A stretch of DNA of 32,188 nt. It comes from Paludibacteraceae bacterium (lineage in GTDB: Bacteria > Bacteroidota > Bacteroidia > Bacteroidales > Paludibacteraceae). The notes under the pieces were generated by a model. That model made no database searches. It saw nothing but the letters and a program-made list of their open reading frames with translations, and was not told the origin of the DNA. Positions 25,177-32,188 of the stretch are shown in pieces (the stretch's first letter is position 1; the number at the start of each line of letters is the position of its first letter). The translations under genes and the position numbers were made by a program. The stretch spans positions 1 to 32,188 of the forward strand of contig JAFGVL010000078.1 of the NCBI GenBank assembly GCA_016938015.1. The letters run 5' to 3'.

Positions 25177-26334
25177 ATGCTATTTTCTGATATTATTGGT
25201 CAACAACACATTAAAGAGCGCTTTATCAAATCGGTTAAAGAACAACGCATCCCACACGCACAACTTATTTGTGGTGGCAATGGGCATGGCAAAAGGGCTT
25301 TAGCAATGGCTTACGCACAATACATTTGTTGCGAAAACAAAGGCGAAAACGATTCGTGCGGAAGCTGTAGCTCTTGTTTAAAATTTGCAAAACTGGCTCA
25401 TCCCGATTTGCACCTTGTTTTTCCGGTAGTAAAACCTTCGGGAAAAGACCAGGTTGTATCCGACGATTTTGTAACTCAATTTAGAGAATCGTTTATTGAA
25501 AATCCGTATTTTAGTGAATCATCGTGGTTTGAAAAAATAGGCGGTTCGGGTAAACAAGGCATGATTTACTCCAACGAAAGCTCCGAAATTATTCGCAAAT
25601 TAAGTTTGAAAACCTACGAATCGGAGTACAAAATAATGTTTATTTGGCAACCCGAAAAAATGCATAACAGCTGTGCCAATAAATTGCTTAAAATACTCGA
25701 AGAGCCTCCTGCAAAAACCATTTTTTTACTTGTTTCGGATGCTCCGGATACTATTATAAGCACTATACAATCGCGTGCTCAACGCATTAATGTGCCTCCT
25801 ATCGAAACCGAATGCATTGCCAATGCAATTTTTGAAAAATACCAGTTGGCTGTTTCCGATGCACAACACATTGCACGCATAGCCAACGGAAATTTTATTA
25901 AAGCAACTCATACCGCCGAAAAAGAAGAACTTAACAAGCAAAACTTAGAAAATTTTGTTTTTTTAATGCGTACTACTTGGGGTATTAAGTTTTTTAATAC
26001 TAAAAGTAAAAAAGGGCAAGCATTAAAAGAATTACGCACTTTTTGCGACAGTATGGCAAAAGCCGGAAGAGAAAAACAGAAGAGTTTTTTATCCTTCGCA
26101 CAATACATGATTCGTGAAAATTTTATGTGCAACTTTCATCAAAAAGAATTAAACTATCTCTCGGCAGAAGAAACAGTTTTTTCCGAAAAATTTGCTCCTT
26201 ATATAAACGAAACCAATGTAATTGGAATGATGGAAGAGTTTGCCCTAGCCGAAACACATATCGAACAAAATGTACAACCCAGAATTGTGTTTTTCGATTT
26301 GTCCTTAAAAGTGATATTGTTATTAAAAAATTAA
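25177..26334 (+). CDS. holB: DNA polymerase III clamp-loader subunit, delta' type
   Basis: This is a clamp-loader AAA+ protein of 385 residues. It begins FSDIIGQQHIKERF and PHAQLICGG as in delta' subunits. Its P-loop equivalent is GGNGHGKR (33-40), with Arg where Ser or Thr binds nucleotide, as expected for a subunit that does not hydrolyse ATP. A zinc-binding cluster follows (C52, C61, C64, C67 in CGSCSSC). KLLKILEEPPAKTIFLLVSDAP is the usual Walker-B/sensor region, and SRAQR stands in place of the SRC motif. The AAA+ part ends near residue 230, followed by a helical domain of low conservation. DnaX is unlikely because of the broken P-loop and length. It is a single gene, with ricT 218 nt downstream. 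Confidence 0.88.
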   Translation: MLFSDIIGQQHIKERFIKSVKEQRIPHAQLICGGNGHGKRALAMAYAQYICCENKGENDSCGSCSSCLKFAKLAHPDLHLVFPVVKPSGKDQVVSDDFVTQFRESFIENPYFSESSWFEKIGGSGKQGMIYSNESSEIIRKLSLKTYESEYKIMFIWQPEKMHNSCANKLLKILEEPPAKTIFLLVSDAPDTIISTIQSRAQRINVPPIETECIANAIFEKYQLAVSDAQHIARIANGNFIKATHTAEKEELNKQNLENFVFLMRTTWGIKFFNTKSKKGQALKELRTFCDSMAKAGREKQKSFLSFAQYMIRENFMCNFHQKELNYLSAEETVFSEKFAPYINETNVIGMMEEFALAETHIEQNVQPRIVFFDLSLKVILLLKN

Positions 26335-26480
26335 TTCCTTTTTTTGCTTAAAAAAGCAATAGGCAACTATCGTTCAACAAAATTGCAGCATAAATAGGTA
26401 GAACCCCAATAGGAAACACTTTATAGGCACATGTGTTCGTGTTTTTCCAAAATAGGTGGGTTTCATTACTAATTATTTTG

Positions 26481-26488
26481 TAAATTTG
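26481..26488 (+). promoter_or_regulatory. Putative -7 box for ricT-gldH
   Basis: TAAATTTG matches TAnnTTTG 64 nt before the ricT ATG. No clear -33 box is seen. Confidence 0.4.
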
Positions 26489-26521
26489 TGGCTTATTGCA
26501 GATAAAAACACCCTATATAAA

Positions 26522-26537
26522 TGGAGGCATCCCTCCA
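26522..26537 (+). promoter_or_regulatory. Hairpin in ricT leader
   Basis: TGGAGG (26522-26527), loop CATC and CCTCCA (26532-26537) form a 6-bp stem ending 15 nt before the ricT ATG. An upstream ATG at 26521 opens a 15-codon frame that overlaps the ricT start out of frame. Confidence 0.35.
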
Positions 26538-26552
26538 ACAAATTGTTAATTT

Positions 26553-27722
26553 ATGGACTATAAACTAGATATAGGCGGTTGCCAAATGAATATAAAAGGC
26601 TGCCGCAACAACACACAAAAAAAACTTGCCGCCTTCGATTGGTTGTGCGACCTTCCCGAAACTATTTCTGATACAGATTTTGTTGAAGTACAATTTAAAA
26701 ATACACGCAAAGCTTATTATTTAAACAGTACAAAAATTCCTTTAGAAAAAGGAGATATTGTTGCCGTTGAATCTTCTCCCGGACATGATATAGGCGAAGT
26801 TAGCCTTGTAGGGCGTTTGGTATTACACCAAATGAAAAAAAACAACCTCAATCCCGAAAAAATCGAAATAAAAAGAGTTTATCGTAAAGCCCGACAAACT
26901 GACATTGAAAAATACGAGGAAGCAAAAGCCCGCGAACAAGAAACCATGATTCGCTCTCGCCAAATAGCAGAACGCTTAAACCTTAACATGAAAATTGGAG
27001 ATGTTGAATACCAAGGAGATGGCAACAAAGCTATTTTTTATTATATAGCAGACGACCGAGTAGATTTTCGTGAGCTGATAAAAATATTGGCCGAAACATT
27101 TAAAATTCGTATTGAAATGCGTCAAATCGGTGCCCGACAAGAAGCCGGAAGAATTGGCGGTATTGGTCCTTGTGGCAGAGAATTGTGTTGCTCTTCGTGG
27201 ATGACAAATTTTGTTTCTGTTTCTACAACAGCAGCTCGCTATCAAGATATTTCGCTCAACCCACAAAAACTTGCCGGACAATGCGCTAAGCTAAAATGCT
27301 GTATGAATTACGAGGTAGATGCCTATATGGACGAGCTAAAAGACTTCCCTTCGAAAGAAATTCAGTTGGAAACAAAAGATGCCACCTACTATCATTTTAA
27401 AACAGACGTTTTTAAACGCCAAATGTCTTATTCTTCTTCGCCAAACTTTGCCGCAAACATTACCATTTTATCAGTAGAGAGGGTCAAAGAAATTATTGCC
27501 ATGAATAAAACGGGACAAAAACCCGAAACTTTAGAAGCAAGTAAAACCACAGAGAAAAAACCGGTTTCCGACTTTCATAATGTGGTGGGTCAAGATAGCT
27601 TAACTCGCTTTGATAAAAAGAAAAAAACAACCAACAACGAGAATAAAAACCGTCATAAAAATAAAAAAAACGACAACCGACCAATTATTCTAAAGAAAAA
27701 AAATACCGACAACAATGAATAA
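26553..27722 (+). CDS. ricT: PSP1-domain protein, RicT/YaaT-like
   Basis: The PSP1 family includes RicT (YaaT) of Bacillus, part of the iron-sulfur Ric complex acting on RNA decay and developmental regulation. Whether the role is the same in Bacteroidota is unknown. The core has FVEVQFKNTRKAYYLN (42-57), KGDIVAVESSPGHDIG, IGDVEYQGDGNKAIFYYIADDRVDFREL and the hallmark RQIGARQEAGRIGGIGPCGRELCC. A second cysteine cluster, GQCAKLKCCMNYE, follows. These cysteines could bind metal or a cluster. The C-terminal 60 residues are lysine- and asparagine-rich and low-complexity, probably disordered. It overlaps gldH by 8 nt (ATGAATAA). The ricT-gldH pairing is usual in this phylum. Confidence 0.92.
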   Translation: MDYKLDIGGCQMNIKGCRNNTQKKLAAFDWLCDLPETISDTDFVEVQFKNTRKAYYLNSTKIPLEKGDIVAVESSPGHDIGEVSLVGRLVLHQMKKNNLNPEKIEIKRVYRKARQTDIEKYEEAKAREQETMIRSRQIAERLNLNMKIGDVEYQGDGNKAIFYYIADDRVDFRELIKILAETFKIRIEMRQIGARQEAGRIGGIGPCGRELCCSSWMTNFVSVSTTAARYQDISLNPQKLAGQCAKLKCCMNYEVDAYMDELKDFPSKEIQLETKDATYYHFKTDVFKRQMSYSSSPNFAANITILSVERVKEIIAMNKTGQKPETLEASKTTEKKPVSDFHNVVGQDSLTRFDKKKKTTNNENKNRHKNKKNDNRPIILKKKNTDNNE

Positions 27723-28188
27723 ACATCTGTTAAAACTCCTTTTTATAAGCATTTTTAGTGTTTTACTTGTTAGTTGTAACCACAATACTTCCGTTTTAAA
27801 CGACTACAAAGAAATACCTGCAAAGGGCTGGCATAAAGATAGTGCTGCTCATTTCGAAGTAAATTTAGAAAAAGACACTCCTTATCAACTTTTAATCAAT
27901 ATTCGCAATCGTGGCGATTTTAAAACACAAAACATGTGGTTATTTATTAGTTACGAACGCCCCGATAAAAGCATTAAAAAAGACACCCTGAATTTTTATT
28001 TAGCGGATAATAAAGGTCAATGGTTAGGTTCCGGATTCGGCTCACTGTACGAAATGCAAGTGATGTTTATTCCTACTATCAAATTTAATCAAACGGGACG
28101 ATACAAATTCGATATTAAACATGGTATGCGCGATACTAATTTAATTGGCATTAACGATATCGGATTAGAAATTCGTACATCAAAATAG
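27715..28188 (+). CDS. gldH: Gliding motility lipoprotein GldH
   Basis: This is a predicted lipoprotein of 157 residues. A basic start and hydrophobic stretch end in LLVSC with Cys21 as the acylation site. The mature domain has family features such as WHKDSAAHFEVNL, a beta-sandwich-like IRNRGDFKTQNMWLFI, GKGQWLGSGFG-like NKGQWLGSGFGSLYEM, and FNQTGRYKFDIKHGMRD. GldH is needed for gliding and for chitin use in Flavobacterium johnsoniae, and homologues also occur in non-gliding Bacteroidota. The start codon overlaps the end of ricT, so the two are translationally coupled. PorX and GldJ are also encoded in this window. Confidence 0.9.
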   Translation: MNKHLLKLLFISIFSVLLVSCNHNTSVLNDYKEIPAKGWHKDSAAHFEVNLEKDTPYQLLINIRNRGDFKTQNMWLFISYERPDKSIKKDTLNFYLADNKGQWLGSGFGSLYEMQVMFIPTIKFNQTGRYKFDIKHGMRDTNLIGINDIGLEIRTSK

Positions 28189-28255
28189 TATATCCATTCA
28201 TTGTAAATGCTTCGTGCATTTAAGGCAACAATTAATCCTATCTTTTTTTTGATCC

Positions 28256-29017
28256 GTGGGAAAAAACAAACTCAAAAAATTTAACGACCTAGAAAGCTTT
28301 TCGCATGTTTTTCAGCTTTCGCTCAACGAAATTCGCAACGGCAAAGAATTTTCGATGAAAGGAAAATGGAACGAGCTTTTTTTTAAAAACTCTCAACCCA
28401 TAGTTGTAGAGCTAGGGTGTGGCAAAGGCGAATATACGGTAGGGCTGGCGCAACTATTCCCGAATAAAAACTTTATTGGCATCGACATAAAAGGAGCTCG
28501 TATGTGGACCGGCGCCAAACAATCAATAGAAGCCGGCTTATCAAATGTTGCTTTTTTGCGTACCAAAATTGAAATGCTAACCCATTTTTTTAGTCCTAAT
28601 GAAGTGAGTGAGATTTGGATTACTTTTCCCGACCCACAAATGAAAAAAGTAAACAAACGCCTCACATCTACCAACTTATTGCAACAATACCAACAATTAC
28701 TGCAACCCAACGGACTTATCCACTTAAAAACCGATAGTAATTTTTTGTACAGCTATACCTGCGAAATGGTTAAAGCCAATGGCTATACAATAACTTTTAA
28801 TACAAACGATTTGTACAATACTACCGGTAATGACCCAATTTTAACTATCAAAACCTATTACGAGCAACAATGGTTAGCACGAGCCATTCCCATCAAATAC
28901 CTTACATTCGAATTGGCGAAACGTGAACAATTTATTGAACCCGATGTTGAAATAGAACCCGATAACTACCGAAGTTTTGGCAGAAATAAACGAAGTGAAC
29001 TAAATCTTTCCAATTAA
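28256..29017 (+). CDS. trmB: tRNA (guanine-N7-)-methyltransferase
   Basis: TrmB methylates G46 in the variable loop of tRNA using S-adenosylmethionine. The Rossmann methyltransferase has the SAM loop VVELGCGKGEYTVGLA (about 50-65), FIGIDIKGARMW, the catalytic-region segment IWITFPDPQMKK and HLKTDSNFLY. The 253 residues are normal for the family. The start is GTG at 28256 (MGKNKLKKF), because no in-frame ATG precedes it and the N-terminus from here is family-like. A hairpin AAATGC-TTCGT-GCATTT (28205-28221) lies in the gap after gldH. mrp follows after a heptamer-repeat hairpin. Confidence 0.93.
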   Translation: MGKNKLKKFNDLESFSHVFQLSLNEIRNGKEFSMKGKWNELFFKNSQPIVVELGCGKGEYTVGLAQLFPNKNFIGIDIKGARMWTGAKQSIEAGLSNVAFLRTKIEMLTHFFSPNEVSEIWITFPDPQMKKVNKRLTSTNLLQQYQQLLQPNGLIHLKTDSNFLYSYTCEMVKANGYTITFNTNDLYNTTGNDPILTIKTYYEQQWLARAIPIKYLTFELAKREQFIEPDVEIEPDNYRSFGRNKRSELNLSN

Positions 29018-29020
29018 AAA

Positions 29021-29083
29021 TCAAAAGTTAAAAGTTAAAAGGTGAGTCTTTCACTGTTAACTATTAACTGTTAACTATTAACT
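29021..29083. repeat. Heptamer-repeat hairpin between trmB and mrp
   Basis: The left arm has two copies of AAAAGTT (29023-29036) leading to AAAAGGTGA. A 5-nt loop GTCTT follows. The right arm has TCACT and four heptamers alternating GTTAACT and ATTAACT (29056-29083). The arms pair imperfectly. The array ends 3 nt before the mrp ATG. Confidence 0.85.
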
Positions 29084-29086
29084 ATT

Positions 29087-30196
29087 ATGACATTCTATCC
29101 CCAATTAATTCTTGATGCACTTGCTCACGTACGCTACCCCGGCAACGGAAAAAACTTAGTGGAAAACGAAATGGTGGAAGACAATATTCGTATCGACGGC
29201 AATAAAATCAGCTTTTCACTTATTTTTGAAAAACCAACAGACCCCTTTATTAAGTCGGTTGTAAAAGCAGCCGAACAAGCCATTCTTACTTACGCCGGCG
29301 AAGAAGCCGAAATAAAAGGCAATATCTCTGTAAAAACCAAACAAGCCCCAAAACCGGAACCCGAAAAACACTTAGCTACAGTAAAAAATATCATTGGTGT
29401 TTCATCGGGCAAAGGAGGTGTAGGTAAATCTACCGTTGCTTCTAATTTAGCACTTGCATTAACAAAACTTGGTTATCGAGTAGGCTTATTAGATGCCGAC
29501 ATACACGGACCTTCTATACCAAAAATGTTTGGTGTAGAAAAAGAACGCCCTATGGTAGAAAAAATTAACGGACGTGATTTGGTTATTCCAATCGAAAAAT
29601 ACGGGGTTAAACTACTTTCCGTAGGATTTTTTGTAGACCCCGACCAAGCCCTTTTATGGCGAGGAGGGATGGCTAGCAATGCTCTGAAACAATTAATTAC
29701 TGATGCTAATTGGGGCGAACTCGATTATTTTGTAATTGATATGCCTCCCGGAACCAGCGATATACACCTTACTTTACTGCAAAATTTAGGTATAACAGGA
29801 GCCATTGTAGTAAGCACCCCACAAGATGTTGCACTGGCCGACGCAAAAAAGGGAATCAATATGTTTCTCAACGATAAAGTAAATGTGCCGGTACTAGGCT
29901 TGGTTGAGAATATGGCCTGGTTTACTCCTGCCGAATTACCCGAAAACAAATACTATATTTTTGGTAAAGACGGCTGCAAAAAACTGGCAGAACAACTATC
30001 GGTACCTTTATTAGGACAAATACCTCTTGTTCAAAGCATACGTGAAGGCGGCGACGAAGGTAAACCGGTTGTATCGAACGAAAACTCCATCACAGGTCAA
30101 GCGTTTTTATCCTTGGCCGAAGAAGTAGTAAAACAAGTAGGCATACGTAATAACCAATTACCGCCTACTCAAAAAGTAGAAATGAATAAAAAATAA
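29087..30196 (+). CDS. mrp: Mrp/ApbC-type P-loop protein (iron-sulfur cluster carrier family) lacking CxxC
   Basis: Mrp/ApbC/NBP35 proteins carry or assemble iron-sulfur clusters. The N-terminal MIP18 (DUF59) domain occupies about residues 1-90. The deviant Walker A SSGKGGVGKST (106-116) follows, with DADIHGPSIP, WRGGMASNALKQL and DYFVIDMPPGTSD, all standard for the family, and the total length of 369 is normal. The CxxC pair that bridges the cluster in most members should follow ENM. Here the text is ENMAWFTPAELPENKYYIFG, with no cysteine; one Cys occurs later in GKDGCKKL. A cluster cannot be bound in the usual way, so another ligand set or function must be considered. The start codon follows directly on a heptamer repeat array. 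Confidence 0.93.
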   Translation: MTFYPQLILDALAHVRYPGNGKNLVENEMVEDNIRIDGNKISFSLIFEKPTDPFIKSVVKAAEQAILTYAGEEAEIKGNISVKTKQAPKPEPEKHLATVKNIIGVSSGKGGVGKSTVASNLALALTKLGYRVGLLDADIHGPSIPKMFGVEKERPMVEKINGRDLVIPIEKYGVKLLSVGFFVDPDQALLWRGGMASNALKQLITDANWGELDYFVIDMPPGTSDIHLTLLQNLGITGAIVVSTPQDVALADAKKGINMFLNDKVNVPVLGLVENMAWFTPAELPENKYYIFGKDGCKKLAEQLSVPLLGQIPLVQSIREGGDEGKPVVSNENSITGQAFLSLAEEVVKQVGIRNNQLPPTQKVEMNKK

Positions 30197-30204
30197 GCAT
30201 CTAA

Positions 30205-30234
30205 ACGCCCCCTCTCCAGAAGAGAGGGGTTTTG
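30205..30234 (+). terminator. GC-rich hairpin, probable terminator after mrp
   Basis: CCCCTCTC (30209-30216), loop CAGAA and GAGAGGGG (30222-30229), then TTTTG. The T-run is short. Its C-rich arm resembles the GC-rich elements near argF'/argB but lacks their flanking AGCCT part. Confidence 0.7.
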
Positions 30235-30337
30235 TTTGCCTATTAATCACTTACAAGAAATAACTGCTAGTATATACAGATAGCTTTTTCAGAACAAAAT
30301 GCCACTACTTTCTATTTCTAAATACATCAAAAAAACA

Positions 30338-30345
30338 TACCTTTG
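30338..30345 (+). promoter_or_regulatory. Putative -7 box for purD
   Basis: TACCTTTG matches TAnnTTTG 23 nt before the purD ATG. No good -33 box is visible. Confidence 0.5.
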
Positions 30346-30368
30346 CACATCAACAAAAAAAATACTGA

Positions 30369-31637
30369 ATGAATATTCTTCTTCTAGGATCAGGCGGACG
30401 AGAACATGCTATGGCATGGAAAATAGCTCAAAGTAAAAAAGTAAAAAACTTATACATTGCTCCGGGTAATGGAGGAACAGGAACTGTAGGTACAAACTTA
30501 GCTATCGCAGCCGACGATTTTAATGCACTCAAAACTGCCGTTTTAGAGAAGAAAATTGATATGATTGTGGTTGGACCCGAAGACCCCTTGGTAAAAGGAG
30601 TATACGACTTTTTTAAAAATGACAAAGACCTGGCAAACCTCCCCGTTATTGGCCCCTCTAAAATAGGTGCTCAATTAGAGGGAAGTAAAGATTTTTCCAA
30701 ACAATTCATGTTTCGTCACAATATCCCAACAGCCGGTTATAAAAGTGTAACTACCACCAATATAGAAGAAGGAATTTCTTTTTTACAAAGCCTAAAAGTT
30801 CCGTATGTGCTTAAAGCCGATGGCCTAGCTGCAGGAAAAGGAGTGTTAATTATCAACGATTTGAACGAAGCAATTGCTGAGTTACGTAATATGCTCGACG
30901 GGAAATTTGGTGCAGCCAGTACTACCGTAGTTATTGAAGAATTTTTAGATGGCATAGAATGTTCTGTTTTTGTAATTACCGATGGCACCAATTACAAAAT
31001 TTTGCCCGAAGCCAAAGATTACAAACGCATTGGCGAAGGAGATAAAGGTCTTAATACTGGTGGTATGGGAGCCGTTTCGCCGGTACCTTTTGCCGATAAA
31101 GTTTTTATGCAAAAGGTAGAAGAACGAATTATTAAACCCACAGTTAACGGATTAAAAGCCGAAGGGATAGACTACAAAGGATTTATCTTTTTTGGCTTGA
31201 TAAAAGTAAACAACGAACCCTACACCATCGAATACAACGCACGCATGGGCGACCCCGAAACCGAAGTAGTAATGCTACGCATAAAATCAGATTTTGTGGA
31301 CTTGCTTGAAGGTGTTGCAAATGGTAACTTAAAAGAGAAAACCATCGAATTTGATACCCGTTCGGCAGTTACGGTAATGCTTGTTTCAGGAGGCTATCCG
31401 GAAGCTTTTGAAAAAGAAAAAGTGATAAGCGGATTAGATAAAGTTTCGGGCAGTATTGCATTTCATGCAGGCACAAAACTACAAAACGGAGAAATAGTAA
31501 CCAATGGCGGAAGGGTTATTGCAATAAGCTCTTACGGAAACAATAAAGATGAAGCACTGGCTCAATCTTTTGCCAACGCCCAACTAATTACGTACGATAA
31601 AAAACAGTTCCGTTCGGATATTGGCTTCGATTTGTAA
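30369..31637 (+). CDS. purD: Phosphoribosylamine--glycine ligase
   Basis: PurD joins glycine to 5-phosphoribosylamine with ATP in purine synthesis. The 422 residues begin [18 protein letters not shown]. The sequence then shows [32 protein letters not shown], the ATP-grasp segment [35 protein letters not shown], the [10 protein letters not shown] loop and [15 protein letters not shown], ending with the usual domain. The length is normal. A promoter box lies 23 nt before the start. The glycosyltransferase gene follows 15 nt later and may be read from the same promoter, although the two functions are unrelated. Confidence 0.97.
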   Translation: MNILLLGSGGREHAMAWKIAQSKKVKNLYIAPGNGGTGTVGTNLAIAADDFNALKTAVLEKKIDMIVVGPEDPLVKGVYDFFKNDKDLANLPVIGPSKIGAQLEGSKDFSKQFMFRHNIPTAGYKSVTTTNIEEGISFLQSLKVPYVLKADGLAAGKGVLIINDLNEAIAELRNMLDGKFGAASTTVVIEEFLDGIECSVFVITDGTNYKILPEAKDYKRIGEGDKGLNTGGMGAVSPVPFADKVFMQKVEERIIKPTVNGLKAEGIDYKGFIFFGLIKVNNEPYTIEYNARMGDPETEVVMLRIKSDFVDLLEGVANGNLKEKTIEFDTRSAVTVMLVSGGYPEAFEKEKVISGLDKVSGSIAFHAGTKLQNGEIVTNGGRVIAISSYGNNKDEALAQSFANAQLITYDKKQFRSDIGFDL

Positions 31638-31652
31638 AAAGTCCCTACTACT

Positions 31653-32188
31653 ATGAAATTAGCAATTATCGGAACAGCACATCCCTATCGTGGAGGACTC
31701 AGTGCCTTTAACGAACGCTTGGCAAAAGAATTTATAAAAGAAGGCCATGAAGTTGTGATATACACCTTTAGCTTGCAATACCCTTCTTTTTTATTCCCGG
31801 GCAAAACACAATACGCTACCGAATCGGCTCCTCAAGGTTTAAAAATTATCCGTTGTATCAATTCTATCAATCCGCTAAATTGGATTTCGGTAGGACTAAA
31901 AATTAGGAAAGAAGGCTTTGATGCAGCCGTTTTTTGCTACTGGATGTCGTTTATGGCTCCCTGCATGGGGACTATTGCTCGTATGCTGAGCAAGAAAAAA
32001 ACCAAACGCATCGCATTAGTTCATAACATGCTTCCACACGAAAAAAGCATATTAGATATCTTATTCCCCGGTTATTTTGTTCGCTCCATAGATGGCTTTA
32101 CGGCCATGTCGGAAGTGGTAAAAAAAGACATCCATAAACTAGGCGGAAAAAACAAGCCAATTACGCTTACGCCACATCCTTTGTACGA
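31653..32188 (+). CDS. Glycosyltransferase, GT4-like (partial, 3' end outside window)
   Basis: The frame starts at ATG 31653 and is open to the window end, giving 178 residues. They look like the N-terminal Rossmann domain of a GT-B glycosyltransferase: KLAIIGTAHPYRGGLSAFNERLAKEF, with GHEVVIYTFSLQYP, then FPGKTQ, PLNWISVGL, ALVHNMLPHEKS and the FTAMSEVVKKD segment typical of family GT4 acceptors. The donor-binding C-terminal domain is not seen, so the sugar cannot be guessed. The gene lies 15 nt after purD and probably shares its transcript. Confidence 0.85.
   Translation, partial: MKLAIIGTAHPYRGGLSAFNERLAKEFIKEGHEVVIYTFSLQYPSFLFPGKTQYATESAPQGLKIIRCINSINPLNWISVGLKIRKEGFDAAVFCYWMSFMAPCMGTIARMLSKKKTKRIALVHNMLPHEKSILDILFPGYFVRSIDGFTAMSEVVKKDIHKLGGKNKPITLTPHPLY

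Noticed and set aside
25177-26334. DnaX (tau/gamma) as identity of the clamp-loader gene
   Set aside because: The P-loop has Arg in place of Ser/Thr and the length and C-terminus do not fit DnaX. Delta' is better.
26538-26550. AACAAATTGTT as a fourth copy of the shared palindrome
   Set aside because: Only the central ACAAATTGT is shared; the flanking GTY/RAC bases are missing and it is near no ORF6N or Bro-N gene.

Overview
The window is a stretch of chromosome from an AT-rich member of the Bacteroidota. The evidence is the type IX secretion/gliding genes (the end of porX, gldJ, gldH), the folP-cdaA pair, a fused 2-oxoacid:ferredoxin oxidoreductase alpha subunit with its beta subunit, a succinylornithine-type transcarbamylase, and the lineage's promoter signature (TTTG, about 19-21 nt, TAnnTTTG), which recurs before many genes and tRNAs. 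Start sites lack Shine-Dalgarno sequences and sit in A-rich leaders, also typical of the phylum. The ferredoxin-dependent oxidoreductase hints at anaerobic or microaerobic metabolism. Genus cannot be told from this.

Layout. 1-2266: end of porX converging on the folP-cdaA operon (folate synthesis and cyclic di-AMP). 2426-9112: gldJ, asnS, korAB and a CYTH phosphatase-like gene, mostly single units separated by clear terminators. 9136-12024: tRNA-Arg(CCT), recO, a DUF2721 membrane protein, tRNA-Glu(TTC), rpsT, radC and a tandem CDGSH iron-sulfur protein. 12150-20187: a proline/arginine block (proB, proA, a secreted unknown, argF', argB, argE) broken up by a four-helix-bundle (S23/IVP) gene, a decayed ORF6N gene and a Bro-N gene. 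20446-23695: tyrS, tRNA-Gln(TTG) and a YbiT-like ABC-F ATPase. 23758-24960 (minus strand): metF plus a small membrane protein. 25177-30196: a holB-like clamp-loader subunit, ricT, gldH, trmB and mrp. 30369-32188: purD and the start of a glycosyltransferase.

How the genes work together. ProB and ProA make glutamate semialdehyde for proline. ArgB, ArgF' and ArgE are three steps of the N-acylated arginine route. Pro90 of ArgF' points to succinylated rather than acetylated intermediates. PorX, GldJ and GldH belong to the T9SS/gliding machinery but lie in three separate transcription units.

Most of the window is ordinary core genome. The unusual material is concentrated in the arginine block, where three kinds of repeat meet. 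(a) A palindrome with core GTYACAAATTG occurs just after argB, inside the ORF6N pseudogene and inside the Bro-N gene. (b) GC-rich palindromic elements have become coding sequence at the C-terminus of ArgF' and the N-terminus of ArgB. (c) Heptamer-repeat arms flank the S23 gene, and a gene-less hairpin of similar design lies before mrp. The shared palindrome in two antirepressor-like gene families is the strongest candidate for something undescribed. All repeat calls were made by eye.
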